Source: Prorocentrum cordatum
Taxonomy: Eukaryota > Sar > Dinophyceae > Prorocentrales > Prorocentraceae
Direction of reading: 5' to 3'
Length of the DNA stretch: 64,000 nt
Assembly (NCBI GenBank): GCA_963575745.1
Contig: CAUYUJ010015021.1
Span: 139,501 to 203,500, forward strand
In this document: positions 52,401 through 62,114 of the stretch, in pieces
How positions within the stretch are numbered: the first letter of the stretch is position 1
How the letters are laid out: the number at the start of each line of letters is the position of its first letter
The notes under the pieces: generated by a model
What the model was told of the DNA's origin: nothing
Databases searched by the model: none
What the model saw: the letters and a program-made list of their open reading frames with translations, nothing else
Made by a program: the position numbers and the translations under genes

Positions 52401-54627
52401 TTGTTGCAGGCCTAGCTGCGGTAGCCATTGAAAGTCCTTCTTGGACAACCTATCCACACCTGGTACTTTTTCGGGCAGGGCCGAGATAACCCTCTTGAGC
52501 GGGGGCCTCGGGTTCGACTTGGCCCTAGACTGGGCCTTGCTCCAGAGAGAACGGACCCTCGGAAAAGAAACGCTGTCACCTGCCCACTTAGCTGCCCAGA
52601 GATCCGCCTTGACAGCCATTCTCTGGCAGGAGTCGCCAGCCGGTTCCCCCCCAGTCCGAACCTCCCCCACGTGCGCCGTCTTGTTTCGAATGCGGCTGTA
52701 TATGCCTCGGCCTCCAGCCTGGCCCCGTTGCATCGCCCACTGGTGGAAGCACGAGAGCGTGTTATTCAAAACCATTCGCTGGGCTCTCACTGAATTTTGC
52801 CTGGCTCTAGCTTCGAAATCTCTGATCGCCTGGTCCGAAGCCTCTCTGAGAACGCGGAGACCACGGACCCATTCGGAGCGAATCTTGGTGGTGAGTGGCA
52901 TGACTGGTGAGACATGCGTCGTAGCTGCCATGTCTCTGAGACGTTCAAAAAGTCGAGCCGGCCTATGATTTGTAAGATCGCCCAGAAAACCAACAAGGTC
53001 CGACAAAAGAAAACTCAAGGTGGCCCACCAATGGGCCACTGGGTCCCTGGACGAAACGAAATGGGCACCCTGGGCCTCGGGTCTCCTCTGGAGCTCACCT
53101 AGCTGGGCGCGACCTTTGAAACGCTGCTGGTCCTTTGGGTGGACCTCTAACATAGCACAAAAGAACCCATCGAAACGCGAGAGCCACTCGGCAAAGGCTG
53201 CGCCTACCTGCAACGCCGCCTCCCTGTCCAGGTTGAACGCGAACGAGTTTGCGATGTAGCTCGGCACTCTCACCTTGGCCACAGGGTCCCTCAACGTCTC
53301 CCAGAGTACGTTCTGCTGCTCCATCGGGACTGTGAGAAGCTGATGCCCATCTCCACCCGTCGGTCGGTACCCTCTGGCACTCGTGGGCTAGCAGGGGGGC
53401 GCTGAGCAGCGCGCGCCGCCTGCAGGAGCAGACGGTCGGCACCCTCTGGCGCCCCCAGCGCCAACCCTGGGTGCTGAGCAGTGCGTGCCGACAGGGGACA
53501 GTACTTCACACGCCGACTGGGTCTCTCCAGGATTTACCTCCTCAACCACTTCCAGTTCATCAAAATCCTCAACAGCTTCCTCTAACTCCTCGATGCCCAA
53601 TCTACATTGCTGAGGTAGCTGAACGGTGGCGGCGTCTTGAAACTGATTGCCTTTCTAGTCCTCAAGGCGTCCTGTACCACAGGTTATCCCTCGACTTCTT
53701 CAGGCCCACCCTCCTGCTTTAACCTCAGCTTTCTGGACCGCTTGCTGTTCGGATTCCTTGGCTTCTTGGGCATCGGAGGATAAACAAATCTTTCCGACAG
53801 TGGCAATATCCAGCGCGATGCTTGTTCCAACTTTGGCTTCAACTTGAGCTGCAACCCGAAATGTGCTCTGCCCCCATCATGGCAGGCTGTGTCGCCCACA
53901 ACGAATTAATCAATACATCTGGTCATAGACGGCGAGTGGACCATGAAATCGATCAACTTTTTCTTGCCCAATGTGCAAGTGTAATCTGAACCAACTGCAG
54001 TGCGAATGATGCCGTCTACCAGCTTGGACCTGCCAACCTTCACCTGTTCGCTCGGCTCCGCGTCGTAGTCTCCTATGGCCAACCAAGGCGTGCGTATGCA
54101 CTGAATCAGCTGCCCATCTGAATCAACTTGTCAATACTGGTGCCTGTCAATCCTATGCCTGCGGTGAGATAAGCTCCTATGGTGGTGATCGCCTGACCCC
54201 CGACCTTCAGCTGGAAAGCGACTAGGTCCTTGAAGTCTAGGCCCTTCTGCTTGGTGATCTCTGGCCCGTTCAACATACGGAGGCCCGTCTGCTGGACGGG
54301 CTTGTTCGCCAGATGCCTGAATGACTGAAACCTGTAGCGCTCCAAGACTCCTGCCGTGATGCCTGCTGCATGCTTGACGCCGCTGGCCGCATGCGATGGC
54401 GCCACTAGCGCCTGGTAGCCACATCTGTCCCACTCATGTAGAACCTCATGGCACTCTTCTGGCAGGAGATGTAGTTCTGGAAATATGAGGACATCGTGGG
54501 CCCTCTCCTTCAGCAGCCCCTTCGCAGGAAAGCCCCATCCAGAGAGGTTTCGCAGGTAGAGACTCTTCACGTCTTGGGCCCCAGCATCAGGAGCTAGACC
54601 CTCCCCCAAGACCCTTCCCACTGGCAC
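49449..54627 (-). pseudogene. LINE C ORF2: endonuclease, reverse transcriptase, RNase H-like domain, CxxC C-terminus
   Basis: Read downwards, the endonuclease (54580-53850) shows LYLRNLSGWG, VLIFPELH (catalytic Glu), TIGAYLTAG, WLAIGDYDAEP (GDxN motif with Asp for Asn), KKKLIDFMVHS and RAHFGLQL. The pre-RT region (53324-52293) ends in RVRWPWQALVVLVALQ. RT motif A WGVEGFYDSL (about 52096-52067) has Gly at the catalytic Asp position. Motif B-like QPGMSLMTG and motif C HTWVDDIVQ (DD at 51809-51814) follow. The 547-codon intact frame 51318-49675 covers the connection region, a CxxC..H..C finger (CKRCVELVGCDVHMAWGC) and the RNase H-like segment (FGGGGASGG, NRGEAMSLL, FVTESTYV, LNDLADRIA). CHTCGG (about 49800) and CLACGCVA (about 49620) close the protein. 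Frames change near 54100, 53650, 52290, 51930, 51290 and 49790, with an extra stop near 53905. The true start codon is unclear; 54627 is a GTG. Confidence 0.8.
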
Positions 54628-54781
54628 GAAAACCTCCCACCAGACCCTCGACCTCTTGCTCGAGGCGGGCCTGCTGTGGGTCCAGGGGGCCGCTACCCAC
54701 CACAGCCCCTAGCTGAGGGGCCGTGCCCTGTCGGCCCTGTGGGCCTGGAGTTCGGGCCGTCCCTGTTGCTGACGCCCCACC

Positions 54782-55708
54782 TCATGAGCCAGTGGCCTCA
54801 CCTGCTGGTGCGGTCTCTGGTACCTTCCTCTTCTTCTTCGCCCTCTCCATGGCTTCCGCCAACTGCTTCTCGTGTTCGTCCAACTTTGACTGCAGGGCCC
54901 CGTGCGACCGCTGCGCCGCCTCCGACAGTGCCTGCTGCAACTGCAACTTGGCCCTGTCAAGCATCTTGCGGTCCTCCTTCTGCACCTCGAGGCCCTCCAA
55001 CTGCGATTCGTAATTGATCTCCAGCTCGCACATCGACCGAGGCTGCTTTCTTGGCTGGCAACGCATGTGGCAGGTACTGCCGGGCGGCTGCAATCTCATT
55101 CTTCTCGGCGCGCTGCACCTCCTGCGTTGCATCGGCAAGGTCATGCTCTGTCTTCTCGAGCTCTTTCTTTTTTTCGGATCCACGCAGCCTTGGCCTTCTC
55201 AAGTAACTTTTTGGCGCGACTGACTCGAGCCGAAGCCTGCTGCAGACCCTGTCCTGGTTGGAGCGGGGGTTTGGGGGCTGGCTCCTCCAAGGCCTTGAGG
55301 AGCCCCTGAGCAGCCATCTGGGCCTTGGAGGGGAGCAGGCGGGCCAGTTTCCTGATCTGTTCTTCGGGGGGCTCTCTGGTGGCTGCAGGCGGTCCCGAAC
55401 TCCACTTGTTGGGTAGAGAAGAAACAACATCATGATCATCAAAGAAGCAACCACACTCACAAGTCCAACTCTTCGACTTGAGGCGGTCCTGGAAGAGTTT
55501 TTTTGCCACAACTGCTGCATTCAACCATGGGCCGCCCTCGACGATTACCCCACCATCCTGACATGCTTGGCAAGGGCGGGAAGTCGAGCAACCGATCTGT
55601 TCCTTGACCTTTTCCTTTACCATTGGGACTGCCCGATCCATACCCACCCTGCACCCACGGCGCATAAGCGAACTTATTGTGCCAAGGCGCATGGCGCTGC
55701 ACTCCCAT
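54782..55708 (-). pseudogene. LINE C ORF1 (zinc finger, coiled coil), frameshifted
   Basis: The ATG at 55708 opens an 84-codon frame with a Gly/Lys-rich start and PMVECSSCGKK. After a frameshift near 55490 the finger continues as KSWTCECGCFFDDHD, so the intact protein would have C-x2-C...W-x-C-x-C, as in LINE A. Downstream pieces are strongly helical: KKKELEKTEHDLADATQEVQ (about 55160) and DRAKLQLQQALSEAAQRSHG (about 54950), then a basic ERAKKKRKV that could be a nuclear signal, with a stop at 54782-54784. The zinc finger plus coiled coil fits an ORF1 nucleic-acid chaperone. At least two frameshifts disable it. Confidence 0.7.
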
Positions 55709-55847
55709 CCCACAAAGAGAAGTAGGAGCGAGATCGGACTTAGATTACCGAAATGAAATGCCCCGAGTGGACGTCGGGGGGATACGCTTGGGGGCCGTGT
55801 GCGTCTCTGGGACGCCCCCCTTGCCGCAACTCTGTTCGCTGCTGACG

Positions 55848-55866
55848 CCTGAGCCACCGCTACGGA
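55848..55866 (-). other. Second, relict spliced leader in LINE C
   Basis: The reverse strand reads TCCGTAGCGGTGGCTCAGG, 19 nt, directly downstream of the outer leader. It keeps the 5' TCCGTAGC and the GGCTCA end but has lost three bases of the CATTTT part. Unlike the LINE A relict it retains the leader's first seven bases, so the later leader was joined upstream of the whole older one. Confidence 0.7.
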
Positions 55867-55888
55867 CTTGAGCCACAATGGCTACGGA
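55867..55888 (-). other. Dinoflagellate spliced leader at the 5' end of LINE C (one mismatch)
   Basis: The reverse strand reads TCCGTAGCCATTGTGGCTC plus AAG. Only one T of the TTTT run is changed (G). One extra A (55889) separates it from the TSD, perhaps a base added at the cap during reverse transcription. Confidence 0.92.
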
Positions 55889-55889
55889 T

Positions 55890-55905
55890 CTCTGGCTTCC
55901 TGGTG
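55890..55905. repeat. LINE C target-site duplication, 5' side
   Basis: CTCTGGCTTCCTGGTG, identical to 49392-49407. The bases beyond differ (T before, GGG after, versus C before, TTT after), so the duplication is exactly 16 nt. Confidence 0.9.
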
Positions 55906-55976
55906 GGGCTCCAGCCTCTGCGAAGGTGCTTCCAGGTGGTCGGCCCGCCTGAGGAAGACCTCCGGGAACGAGCAAT

Positions 55977-56142
55977 GACATAAACATAAACCTCGGAGGT
56001 CCGCGCAGATTTTTGGGATCGGCGCTGGGGCCCCCTGGGTGCGCCTCCAGCGCCGCCCCCTGCGAACAGAGCGCGCCAGGGAGGGGGGTCCAGCGCCGAT
56101 CCGAGAAATCCGTTCGGACCTCCGAGTTATTACGTTTATGTC
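55977..56142. mobile_element. GGCGCTGG foldback family, copy 3
   Basis: The left arm GACATAAACATAAACCTCGG, AGGTCCGCGCAGATTTTTGG, GATCGGCGCTGG pairs with the right arm CCAGCGCCGATCCGAGAAAT, CCGTTCGGACCTCCGAGTTA, TTACGTTTATGTC. The core CCCTGGCGCGCTC is shared with copies at 45827-45940 and 46009-46208. It lies about 70 bp beyond the LINE C insertion site. Confidence 0.7.
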
Positions 56143-57355
56143 CCCCTGAGACCTGTTCCATCCGCCTGAGATTTCGCCTGGGTGGTCGGCTCCCTTCTCG
56201 CCTCGCATCCCCTCCGTTGGGCATCCCGCTTTGGAGGACGTTCCCTCGCATTTTGGGGGGGCCCTCGTTTAATTAGCCAGTGGTGTTGAGTCGCTGCGTT
56301 TCGGTCTCTCGAGGAAGCGCAAATTTGGAGTGAGGCGCGTGGATTAGCGATGGGTCCCGTGTCCGTTCAGGATCATCGGCGCGATCCTTCGCCAGCCCGG
56401 GCGGTATCGGCCCATCATTCGGGAGGTACCTCCCCAATCAGTGGTTCTTGCGCCCACGCGATCCCCCGCGGGCTTTCAACGCTGAACGCCGCCGGCGACC
56501 CACAATCGGTTAACGTTGAACGATCTTGCATTGCGGAAACTCAGGCCGACAGAAAGGGGTGGACATGGAAAGGGGGAGGTACAACAAATCTGCTGCAGCA
56601 GCTGGTTTTGGCCCCGCCGCAGGGCCCAGTTCTAGATGCAAGGGCGCCTCCCAGCGCCAGGAGGCGCCAGGACAAGCAGCTGCGTGAGCTGATTCTCTAC
56701 CCTGCCCTTTGCTATCCTACCCGTTCGTGCCCCCCGAGACGAGGAGCCGATCTTTCTATATTCAAGGCGGAACGATCCCCGCGGTGTCGGGAACGAACGC
56801 CAAGGTCGACGCGACGCGAGTCCGCGGTACGTAATCCATGCTGGCGTGCGCCGGAGTCTCGATCGCGCCGATCCTGCGCGCAGGAGAACGGGCTCTCGTC
56901 GTGCCTGCCTGCAGGGTCCGGGGCGGGGCGAGGCGAGGGGGTCCCGTCAGCAGTTCCAGCCCAAAGGGAGGAGATGGAGGAGGAGTGGGGGGGGGAAGGG
57001 CGGAGGAGACGGGGACGAGGAGAAGGGAGATGACCAGTGTAAACCCAAGGGTCATCAACGATGTTGGAATGAGCCCTCCCTCGAAGCTCTCTCTTCGCAT
57101 GCCCCATACAAAGGGTTTCTTTCCACTGACAGAACTGTGCATCGTTGGAAGACAACCGTGAGAAGACACGGAAGCATGCCAAAACATTGTTCTTGGGATT
57201 CCCACGCCACTGGTCAACCTGACTGTTGCGTCCGAACGACCCCAAATCATGCCAGAACGCCGTTCCTGTGACTCCAACACTGCGAATCAACGTAACCGTT
57301 GCACCCTCATTGACCTGAGCCCTTCCAAAACATAATTTCTGGTAAGCTGATCATG
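56143..57355. other. Unassigned sequence with dispersed repeats
   Basis: Contains the 5455-type block (56478-56530: GCCGGCGACC, AATCGGT, GTTGAACGATCT) and R2 (56565-56740). Frames across 56350-57290 on both strands have no recognisable domain. Confidence 0.35.
56565..56740 (+). repeat. Dispersed repeat family R2, copy 3
   Basis: GGGGGAGGTACAACAAATCT, GCTGCAGCAGCTGGTTTTGG, CCCCGCCGCAGGGCCC, AGGGCGCCTCCCAGCGCCAG, AAGCAGCTGCGTGAGCTGAT, TCTC, CCTTTGCTATCCTACCC. The most complete copy; CTTTGCTATCC also follows the copy at 10556. Confidence 0.6.
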
Positions 57356-57359
57356 TGAT

Positions 57360-57790
57360 TCGGTTCAACTTTTTGCAAGTTTTTGAAACGAATGTGCGTG
57401 GCGCAAAGGCGAGAGACACATTTTGAAAAGGAGCCGTCTCAATTCGCATAAATCTTGCATTGCAGAACGAATGTGTGCGGCTCTAAGGCGAGGGCCACAT
57501 TCTGAAAAGGAACCGCCCTCAATACGTGAAGCCCGTGCAATGTTTGATACGAATGTGCGCGGAGCTATGAGGAGAGCCACATTTTGAAAACGGGTTCCCC
57601 TCAATCCGTGATTTTTTGGCAAATGTTCAAAACGAACGCGCGCGGCGCTAAGGCGAGAGCCACATTTTGAAAACGGGTTGCCCTCAACCCGTCAAACTCC
57701 TGCAAATGTTTAACACGGATGCGCGCGGCGCTGAACGAGAGCCACATTTTGAACACCCGCCTTCCATCTGTGAAGCGGTTGCCAATGTTT
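57360..57790. repeat. Satellite, ~80-bp unit, about five copies
   Basis: Unit: AACGAATGTGCGCGG, GCTAAGGCGAGAGCCACATT, TTGAAAACGGGTT, CCCTCAATCCGTGAA, CTTGCAAATGTT. Starts near 57388, 57467, 57547, 57630 and 57715. Copies have diverged by 10-25%. Confidence 0.85.
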
Positions 57791-57894
57791 CAGCCTCAGG
57801 GTCATACATGGTGAAAAAGACTCAGGCGAAACGCCTGGTCCGCCCTAAAAACTTCACCTGGGGAGCAACAGGGAGAAGTTATGTGTAAGTTGAT

Positions 57895-58002
57895 GGAATG
57901 GAGGAGGATGAGGAGGAGGAGGAGGAGGAGGAGGAGGACAAGGAGGCACATGATGAGGTGGAGGGCGGAGAAGAAGGGTAGCAACATGTGTGTATATATG
58001 TT

Positions 58003-58045
<43 letters not shown>

Positions 58046-58102
58046 GTGTGTGTATGTGTGGGTATGTGTCGCGACATGGGTGTGCGATGCTTATATGTAT
58101 AT

Positions 58103-58145
<43 letters not shown>

Positions 58146-58200
58146 TATGCGCATTCATTCGTATACACATATCTCTCTATATATATATATGCTGTGTGCG
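57895..58200. repeat. GGA tract and (TA)n microsatellites
   Basis: (GGA)n at 57900-57960, then TATATATA runs at 58005-58042 and 58100-58142 with GTGTGTATGTGTG between them. Confidence 0.9.
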
Positions 58201-58267
58201 TAGATAGTTGTACACAGGTATTTGTGCGTACATGCATTGCATGGTTACAGCACGTATATGTTATGCA

Positions 58268-58272
58268 TCTGA

Positions 58273-58308
<36 letters not shown>

Positions 58309-58385
58309 AGGGAGAGAGGGAGAGAGAAGTGATGAGAGAGAGGGGGCGAGATAGAGAGACAGAGAGAGAGAGTGGGCAACACGAC
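58268..58385. repeat. (GA)n microsatellite
   Basis: GAGAGAGA with GGGAGAGGGAGA variants over about 110 bp. It is followed by two GAGTGCAGAAGGGGTGAAG-type direct repeats (58389 and 58415). Confidence 0.9.
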
Positions 58386-58531
58386 TGAGTGCAGAAGGGG
58401 TGAAGAGGAGAAAGGAGTGCAGAAAGGGTGAAGAGGAGAAAGAGGGAACACTTGGGAGGAACAGGGGGAGGAGCAAAGAGGAGAAGGAGAAGGGATGGCG
58501 GATGGGGAGGGGGGGGCGAATGCCTCTGCAG

Positions 58532-58998
58532 TGCGCTGGTTTGGCCCGCGTGCGGCGAGGGGAATCTGTGCGGCAGGCCGCCGACTCTCTTCGCAAGAGC
58601 GCCCTCCGCAAGGGCCTGTACCCTCGCGCGCGCATCCCGGCAGCATGCCGCGGACTGGCCCGCCGCGGTCCTTCGGGGAGCCCGCGAGGAGGAGGCAGCG
58701 ACCCCGACGACGAGCCAGGCCCATCTCGAGGCGCCGACCTGGACCCCGCGGAGGTGGCGGCGAGCCTCGGCAGCGTGTCGGCCAGCCTGCAGGAGCAGAT
58801 CTCGGCCATCTCGGAGGAGATGGACCGGATGCGCTCGGAGCTGTACGGCGAGGCCGGCCTCGGCGGCATCGCGGCGGAGCTCGAGAGGCTGAAGGCGGGC
58901 CTCGCTCCCGTGCGCTCCTTTCCTCGGGTGCAGGCCCCCAGTCGCTCCCATTCTCCCTCTCCTCGCGCCTGCCCGCAGGGCAGCTCCCGCTCGCGCAG
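58532..58998 (+). CDS. Likely host exon, helical Ala/Glu/Gly-rich protein of unknown function
   Basis: The forward frame of 58532-58998 shows almost exclusively G or C at third codon positions over about 60 codons (ADLDPAEVAASLGSVSASLQ, EQISAISEEMDRMRSELYGE, IAAELERLKAGL), the codon use expected of an expressed dinoflagellate gene and unlike anything near it. The segment is amphipathic and heptad-like, so a coiled coil is probable. It opens after a CCTCTGCAG acceptor-like site (58523-58531) and ends at CGCGCAG before GTACGTG (58999 on), a good donor. An intron-like CT-rich stretch follows. The last 60 bp may instead be a short intron and a 20-nt microexon. No family recognised; other exons not found. 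Confidence 0.5.
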
Positions 58999-58999
58999 G

Positions 59000-60145
59000 T
59001 ACGTGATCTTCTCTGGCTTCTCTCGCTTGACGCAACGTTGCAATGTTGTATGGTTCGCGCGGCCCTTCTGCCTGCACCGTCGATGGTTCAGTATCTATGT
59101 GTCCCTGCCGCCCCTCCATTTCCTCCAGCTTCCGTTTCACCCCATTCCACCTTCCCTTCTTCTCGATATTTCCCATTGTCCTCCCCAGCTCCTCTCTCCC
59201 CTCTGCTCTCCTTCCTGTCCTCCTCTCCTGTCCTCGCATCCCCCTCTCACTCTCCCCACACAGGTTCTCCGCTCCTCCCCTCTCCTACCTGTTCGCCTCC
59301 CCTATACCACGTATCCCTCTCTTCTCTGGACTTCCTCGCTGATCTTCGCTGACCTGTTCGGTGAGATTCGATGGCAGAGGCAAGGGGGGAATTGGGTGAC
59401 GTTGAGCCCGCAGGGGGACACAGAGGCCGCACTGGGCCCAGCCCGTCGCCAGGCTGGCTTGCGGGGGCCCGACCCCGCCCTGGCGCGGTGGTGGCTCGTT
59501 CTCACCGGCAAGGGCTCGGGCCTCGTGCGACATGGCAGGCCCCAGCCAGGCGCGTGCTGCTTCAAAATATTTCCCAACCTTTTCGAGGCAAGGTCATAAA
59601 CTCGTTGAACGCATCAGTGTAGCGCGCACGCAGCCCAAAATATCTAAGGGCATCACAGAAGTGTTATGGCCTCAAACTGCCTTGCGTTAGACACGCAAGG
59701 TCCCTCCAAGAAGTTGCCCACGTAACCGAAGTTACGTGTAACTATTTAGCAGGTCGAGCTGGCCACCTGACGCCCCCTTCAGGGGCCAATTCCCGAATTG
59801 CGCGACGCCTGGACGTCCCTGACAATCGCAGCGTGGTCCTGCAGGCCCGAAGGCGTATTCGATTGGGGCTCGGGTTGTCGTTGATGTACCGCGGAAGCGA
59901 CCAGGTGCTTCCCGAGTGCCCGACTTCCAGTCGCCGACGATTCGCCGGATCAAGGGGAGGCCTTGGATGGCAGATGCTCAATCAGTAGCTGGATGCTGTG
60001 TCGTTTTGATAGGACCACGCGCGCGAATAGCAAAAGGAATGCCATGTTGAACGCGCAGCAGTACCCGGGACAGTGAAACGTGCTCATGGATGGCTCCTTG
60101 CCTGCTGCACACGTGTGGTCGGGAGTTTCGGGGCCACCTCCCTAG
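59000..60145. other. Probable intron and unassigned flank
   Basis: 59090-59340 is strongly pyrimidine-rich with several CTCCCCTCTCC words. TCTCCCCACACAG (ending about 59263) could be the acceptor for a next exon, but no convincing coding frame follows. 59620-60145 holds nothing I can name. Confidence 0.3.
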
Positions 60146-60149
60146 ACCC

Positions 60150-60255
60150 GTAACGTCATAATTTTGTTCAGGATGTGAACCCCCCGAGATCTGGACCCCC
60201 TCCCCAGGACCAGTTTCCCAACACGCGCCCCCAGAGGCCGAATTTTGCCAAAGAA
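60150..60255 (-). repeat. Dispersed repeat family R1, copy 8 (inverted, diverged)
   Basis: The reverse strand gives TTCGGCCTCTGGGGGCG, GTTGGGAAACTGGTCCTGGG, GAGGGGGTCCAGATCTCGGG, GGGTTCACATCC. Confidence 0.5.
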
Positions 60256-60331
60256 AAATCAGACACTCTCTTTCTCCCAAAAGTGCTTGCCTTAAGAGGT
60301 TCTGCAATGTTCTATAACGACCTGGCTGGTG

Positions 60332-60545
60332 CACCGCTCTGGCGGCTATGTGACCGCCGTCGCCGCCCCGTCGCCGCCTTGTTGCCGCCTGTCGTGTGGA
60401 CTGGTGTGCCGCTCTGGCGGCTCTGTGGCCGCCGTCGCCGCCCCGTCGCCGTGTCGTCGCCACCCGTCGTTTGGGCCTGTCTGTCGGTCTGGCGGTTGTG
60501 TGACCGCCGTCGCCGCCCCGTCGCCGCCCTTTCGCAGCCCAAGCT
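60332..60545. repeat. Tandem repeat, ~73-bp unit, three copies
   Basis: Unit: GTGCCGCTCTGGCGGCT, TGTGACCGCCGTCGCCGCCC, CGTCGCCG, then a variable CGTC-rich part. Starts near 60332, 60406 and 60479. Frames give WRLCDRRRRPVA repeats and are not taken as a gene. Confidence 0.8.
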
Positions 60546-60567
60546 CCTCCTTTCTATAAAAAAAGGT

Positions 60568-61245
60568 TCTACCACCCTCCGCCCCCAGGGGTGAAAGATT
60601 CTTCAGGAACCGATGCAAACCACGTAGGATTCTGCCCCATCGTCCATCCTAAATGTGTATTTGCACTATCCCAGGGGGGCCGCCATGGCCACCCCCCCCG
60701 CCATCAGTTGCAAGACGTAGTATGCGCGCGAATTCGTTTATCAAAATTCGTAAGTTTCCAAGAATTCCTTGAAGCAAATGAGACGAAGTGCACGCGCGCG
60801 TCGTCGCGCGCGCGCATGCCGAAATCATTCAAACACTGTTTTGGTGTCGGAAGGATTGCAACATCGAATTGCCAAAACACGTATAAAACAAAGGGTTTCG
60901 CTACACTGGTTTTCTGAAAAAGCTTACACGCGCGCTCTTGCGAAATCTCAAGAGCAAAAGCAGCTTGTTAATTTTAAAAAGAGAAAGGTTTGTTTCAAGC
61001 GTACTACCAAACGTGCTTCGCGCGCGCATGTCGACATCGTTCGAACGCCCTTGCGCGCGTGCCGTCGCTAGAATCCTATGCAAACAAATGGGATGAAGTG
61101 TGCGCGCGCGCGCCTCGTCGCGCGCGCATGCCGAAAAATTTGAAGAACCTTTGGTTTCGGAAGGATTTCCAACATTTAGTGTTTAAAACAAACAAGAACA
61201 CAGGGTGCCGCAACCCGGATTTTCAACGAAAGCGCGAGCACGCGC
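60568..61245. repeat. Leader block plus CG-alternating satellite, unit 1
   Basis: The leader (about 60568-60750: GGTTCTACCACCCTCC, GATTCTGCCCCATCGTCCAT, CCCCCGCCATCA, TGCGCGCGAATTCGTTTATC) is followed by two satellite copies of about 314 bp (AATGAGACGAAGTGCACGCG, CGCGTCGTCGCGCGCGCATG, CCGAAATC) at about 60777 and 61092. The same leader-satellite order recurs at 62115 and 63618. Confidence 0.75.
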
Positions 61246-61930
61246 TATTGCGTCGTCGTCGTAGTCGCCGTCCTCCCTCCTCCCTTGTCGTCGTCGGCGT
61301 CGCCGTCGTCGTCCTCTGTCTTTCCTCGTCGTCGTCGTCGTCGTCCTCTTTGGCGTCGTCGTCGTTTCCGTCGTCGTTGTCGCCGTGGTCGTCCTTCCTC
61401 ATCCCTCGTCGTCGTCGTCGGCCGTCGTCGGCGTCTCGTGATCGTCCCTCCTATTTCGTCGCCGTCGTCGTCGCTGTTGTCGACGTCGTCGTCTTTCCTC
61501 CTCCCTCGTCGGTGTCGTCGTCGGCGTCGCCGTCCTCCCTCCTTCTTCGTCGTTCGCGTCGTCGCCGCTTCCCTCCTCCTTCGTCGTTGTCGTCGTTGCC
61601 GCCGTCGTCGTCCTCCCTTCTCCCTCCTCGTCGTCGTCGTCGTCGTCTTCGGCATCGTTGTCGTCGTCGTCGTCGGCGTCGTCGTCGTCGTCATCGTCGT
61701 CCTCGTCGTCGGCGTCGTCGTCGTCGTCGCCGTCGGCGTCGTCGTCTTCGTCGTCGTTGTCTTCGGCGTCGGCGTCGTCGTTGTCGTTGTTGTCGGCGTC
61801 GCCGTCGTCGTCGTCGTTGTCGTCGTCGTCGAAGTCGCAGGCGTCGTCGGTGTCGTCGTAGTCGTCGTCGGTGTCGTCGTCGTCGTTGTCGCTGTCGTCG
61901 TCGGTGTCGCTGTCGTTGCCAAGTGCCATG
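61245..61930. repeat. (CGT)n microsatellite, about 690 bp
   Basis: GTCGTCGTC with CCT, TTG and GGC interruptions. Frames are poly-Val, poly-Ser, poly-Arg or, in antisense, poly-Asp and poly-Thr. It is inserted between the first and second leader-satellite units. Confidence 0.95.
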
Positions 61931-62114
61931 TGGTACTCATCGTCACGGTCTTGAGAAGTCTTGCGACCAAGCTGCGGGTGGGAGACTTGGATGTTTGGTG
62001 CGAGCAGCGGGGAGGACAGCTTCAATATGGTCAAAGTGAAATGCACAACATAGCTTGCACCGCTCAGATTGCACCACACGGATTGCACCGCACATATTCT
62101 CCTTTCTCAAAGAA

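Larger units (their letters stand above)
49408..55889 (-). mobile_element. LINE C: full-length spliced-leader-headed non-LTR retrotransposon with TSD
   Basis: 6,482 bp, reverse strand. The 5' end is one extra A followed by a DinoSL (one mismatch), then a 19-nt relict leader and 139 nt to the ORF1 ATG (55708). ORF1 and ORF2 follow. The 3' end reads GGAAAGAACAACAAAAA, a short A-rich tail, and then the TSD. It is related to LINE B: same domain order, PELH/PESH endonuclease, WxDD RT motif, GGASGG RNase H-like segment and CLxCG end. At least six frame changes make it inactive. Both ends are defined to the base, so this is the reference copy for the family in this window. Confidence 0.9.
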
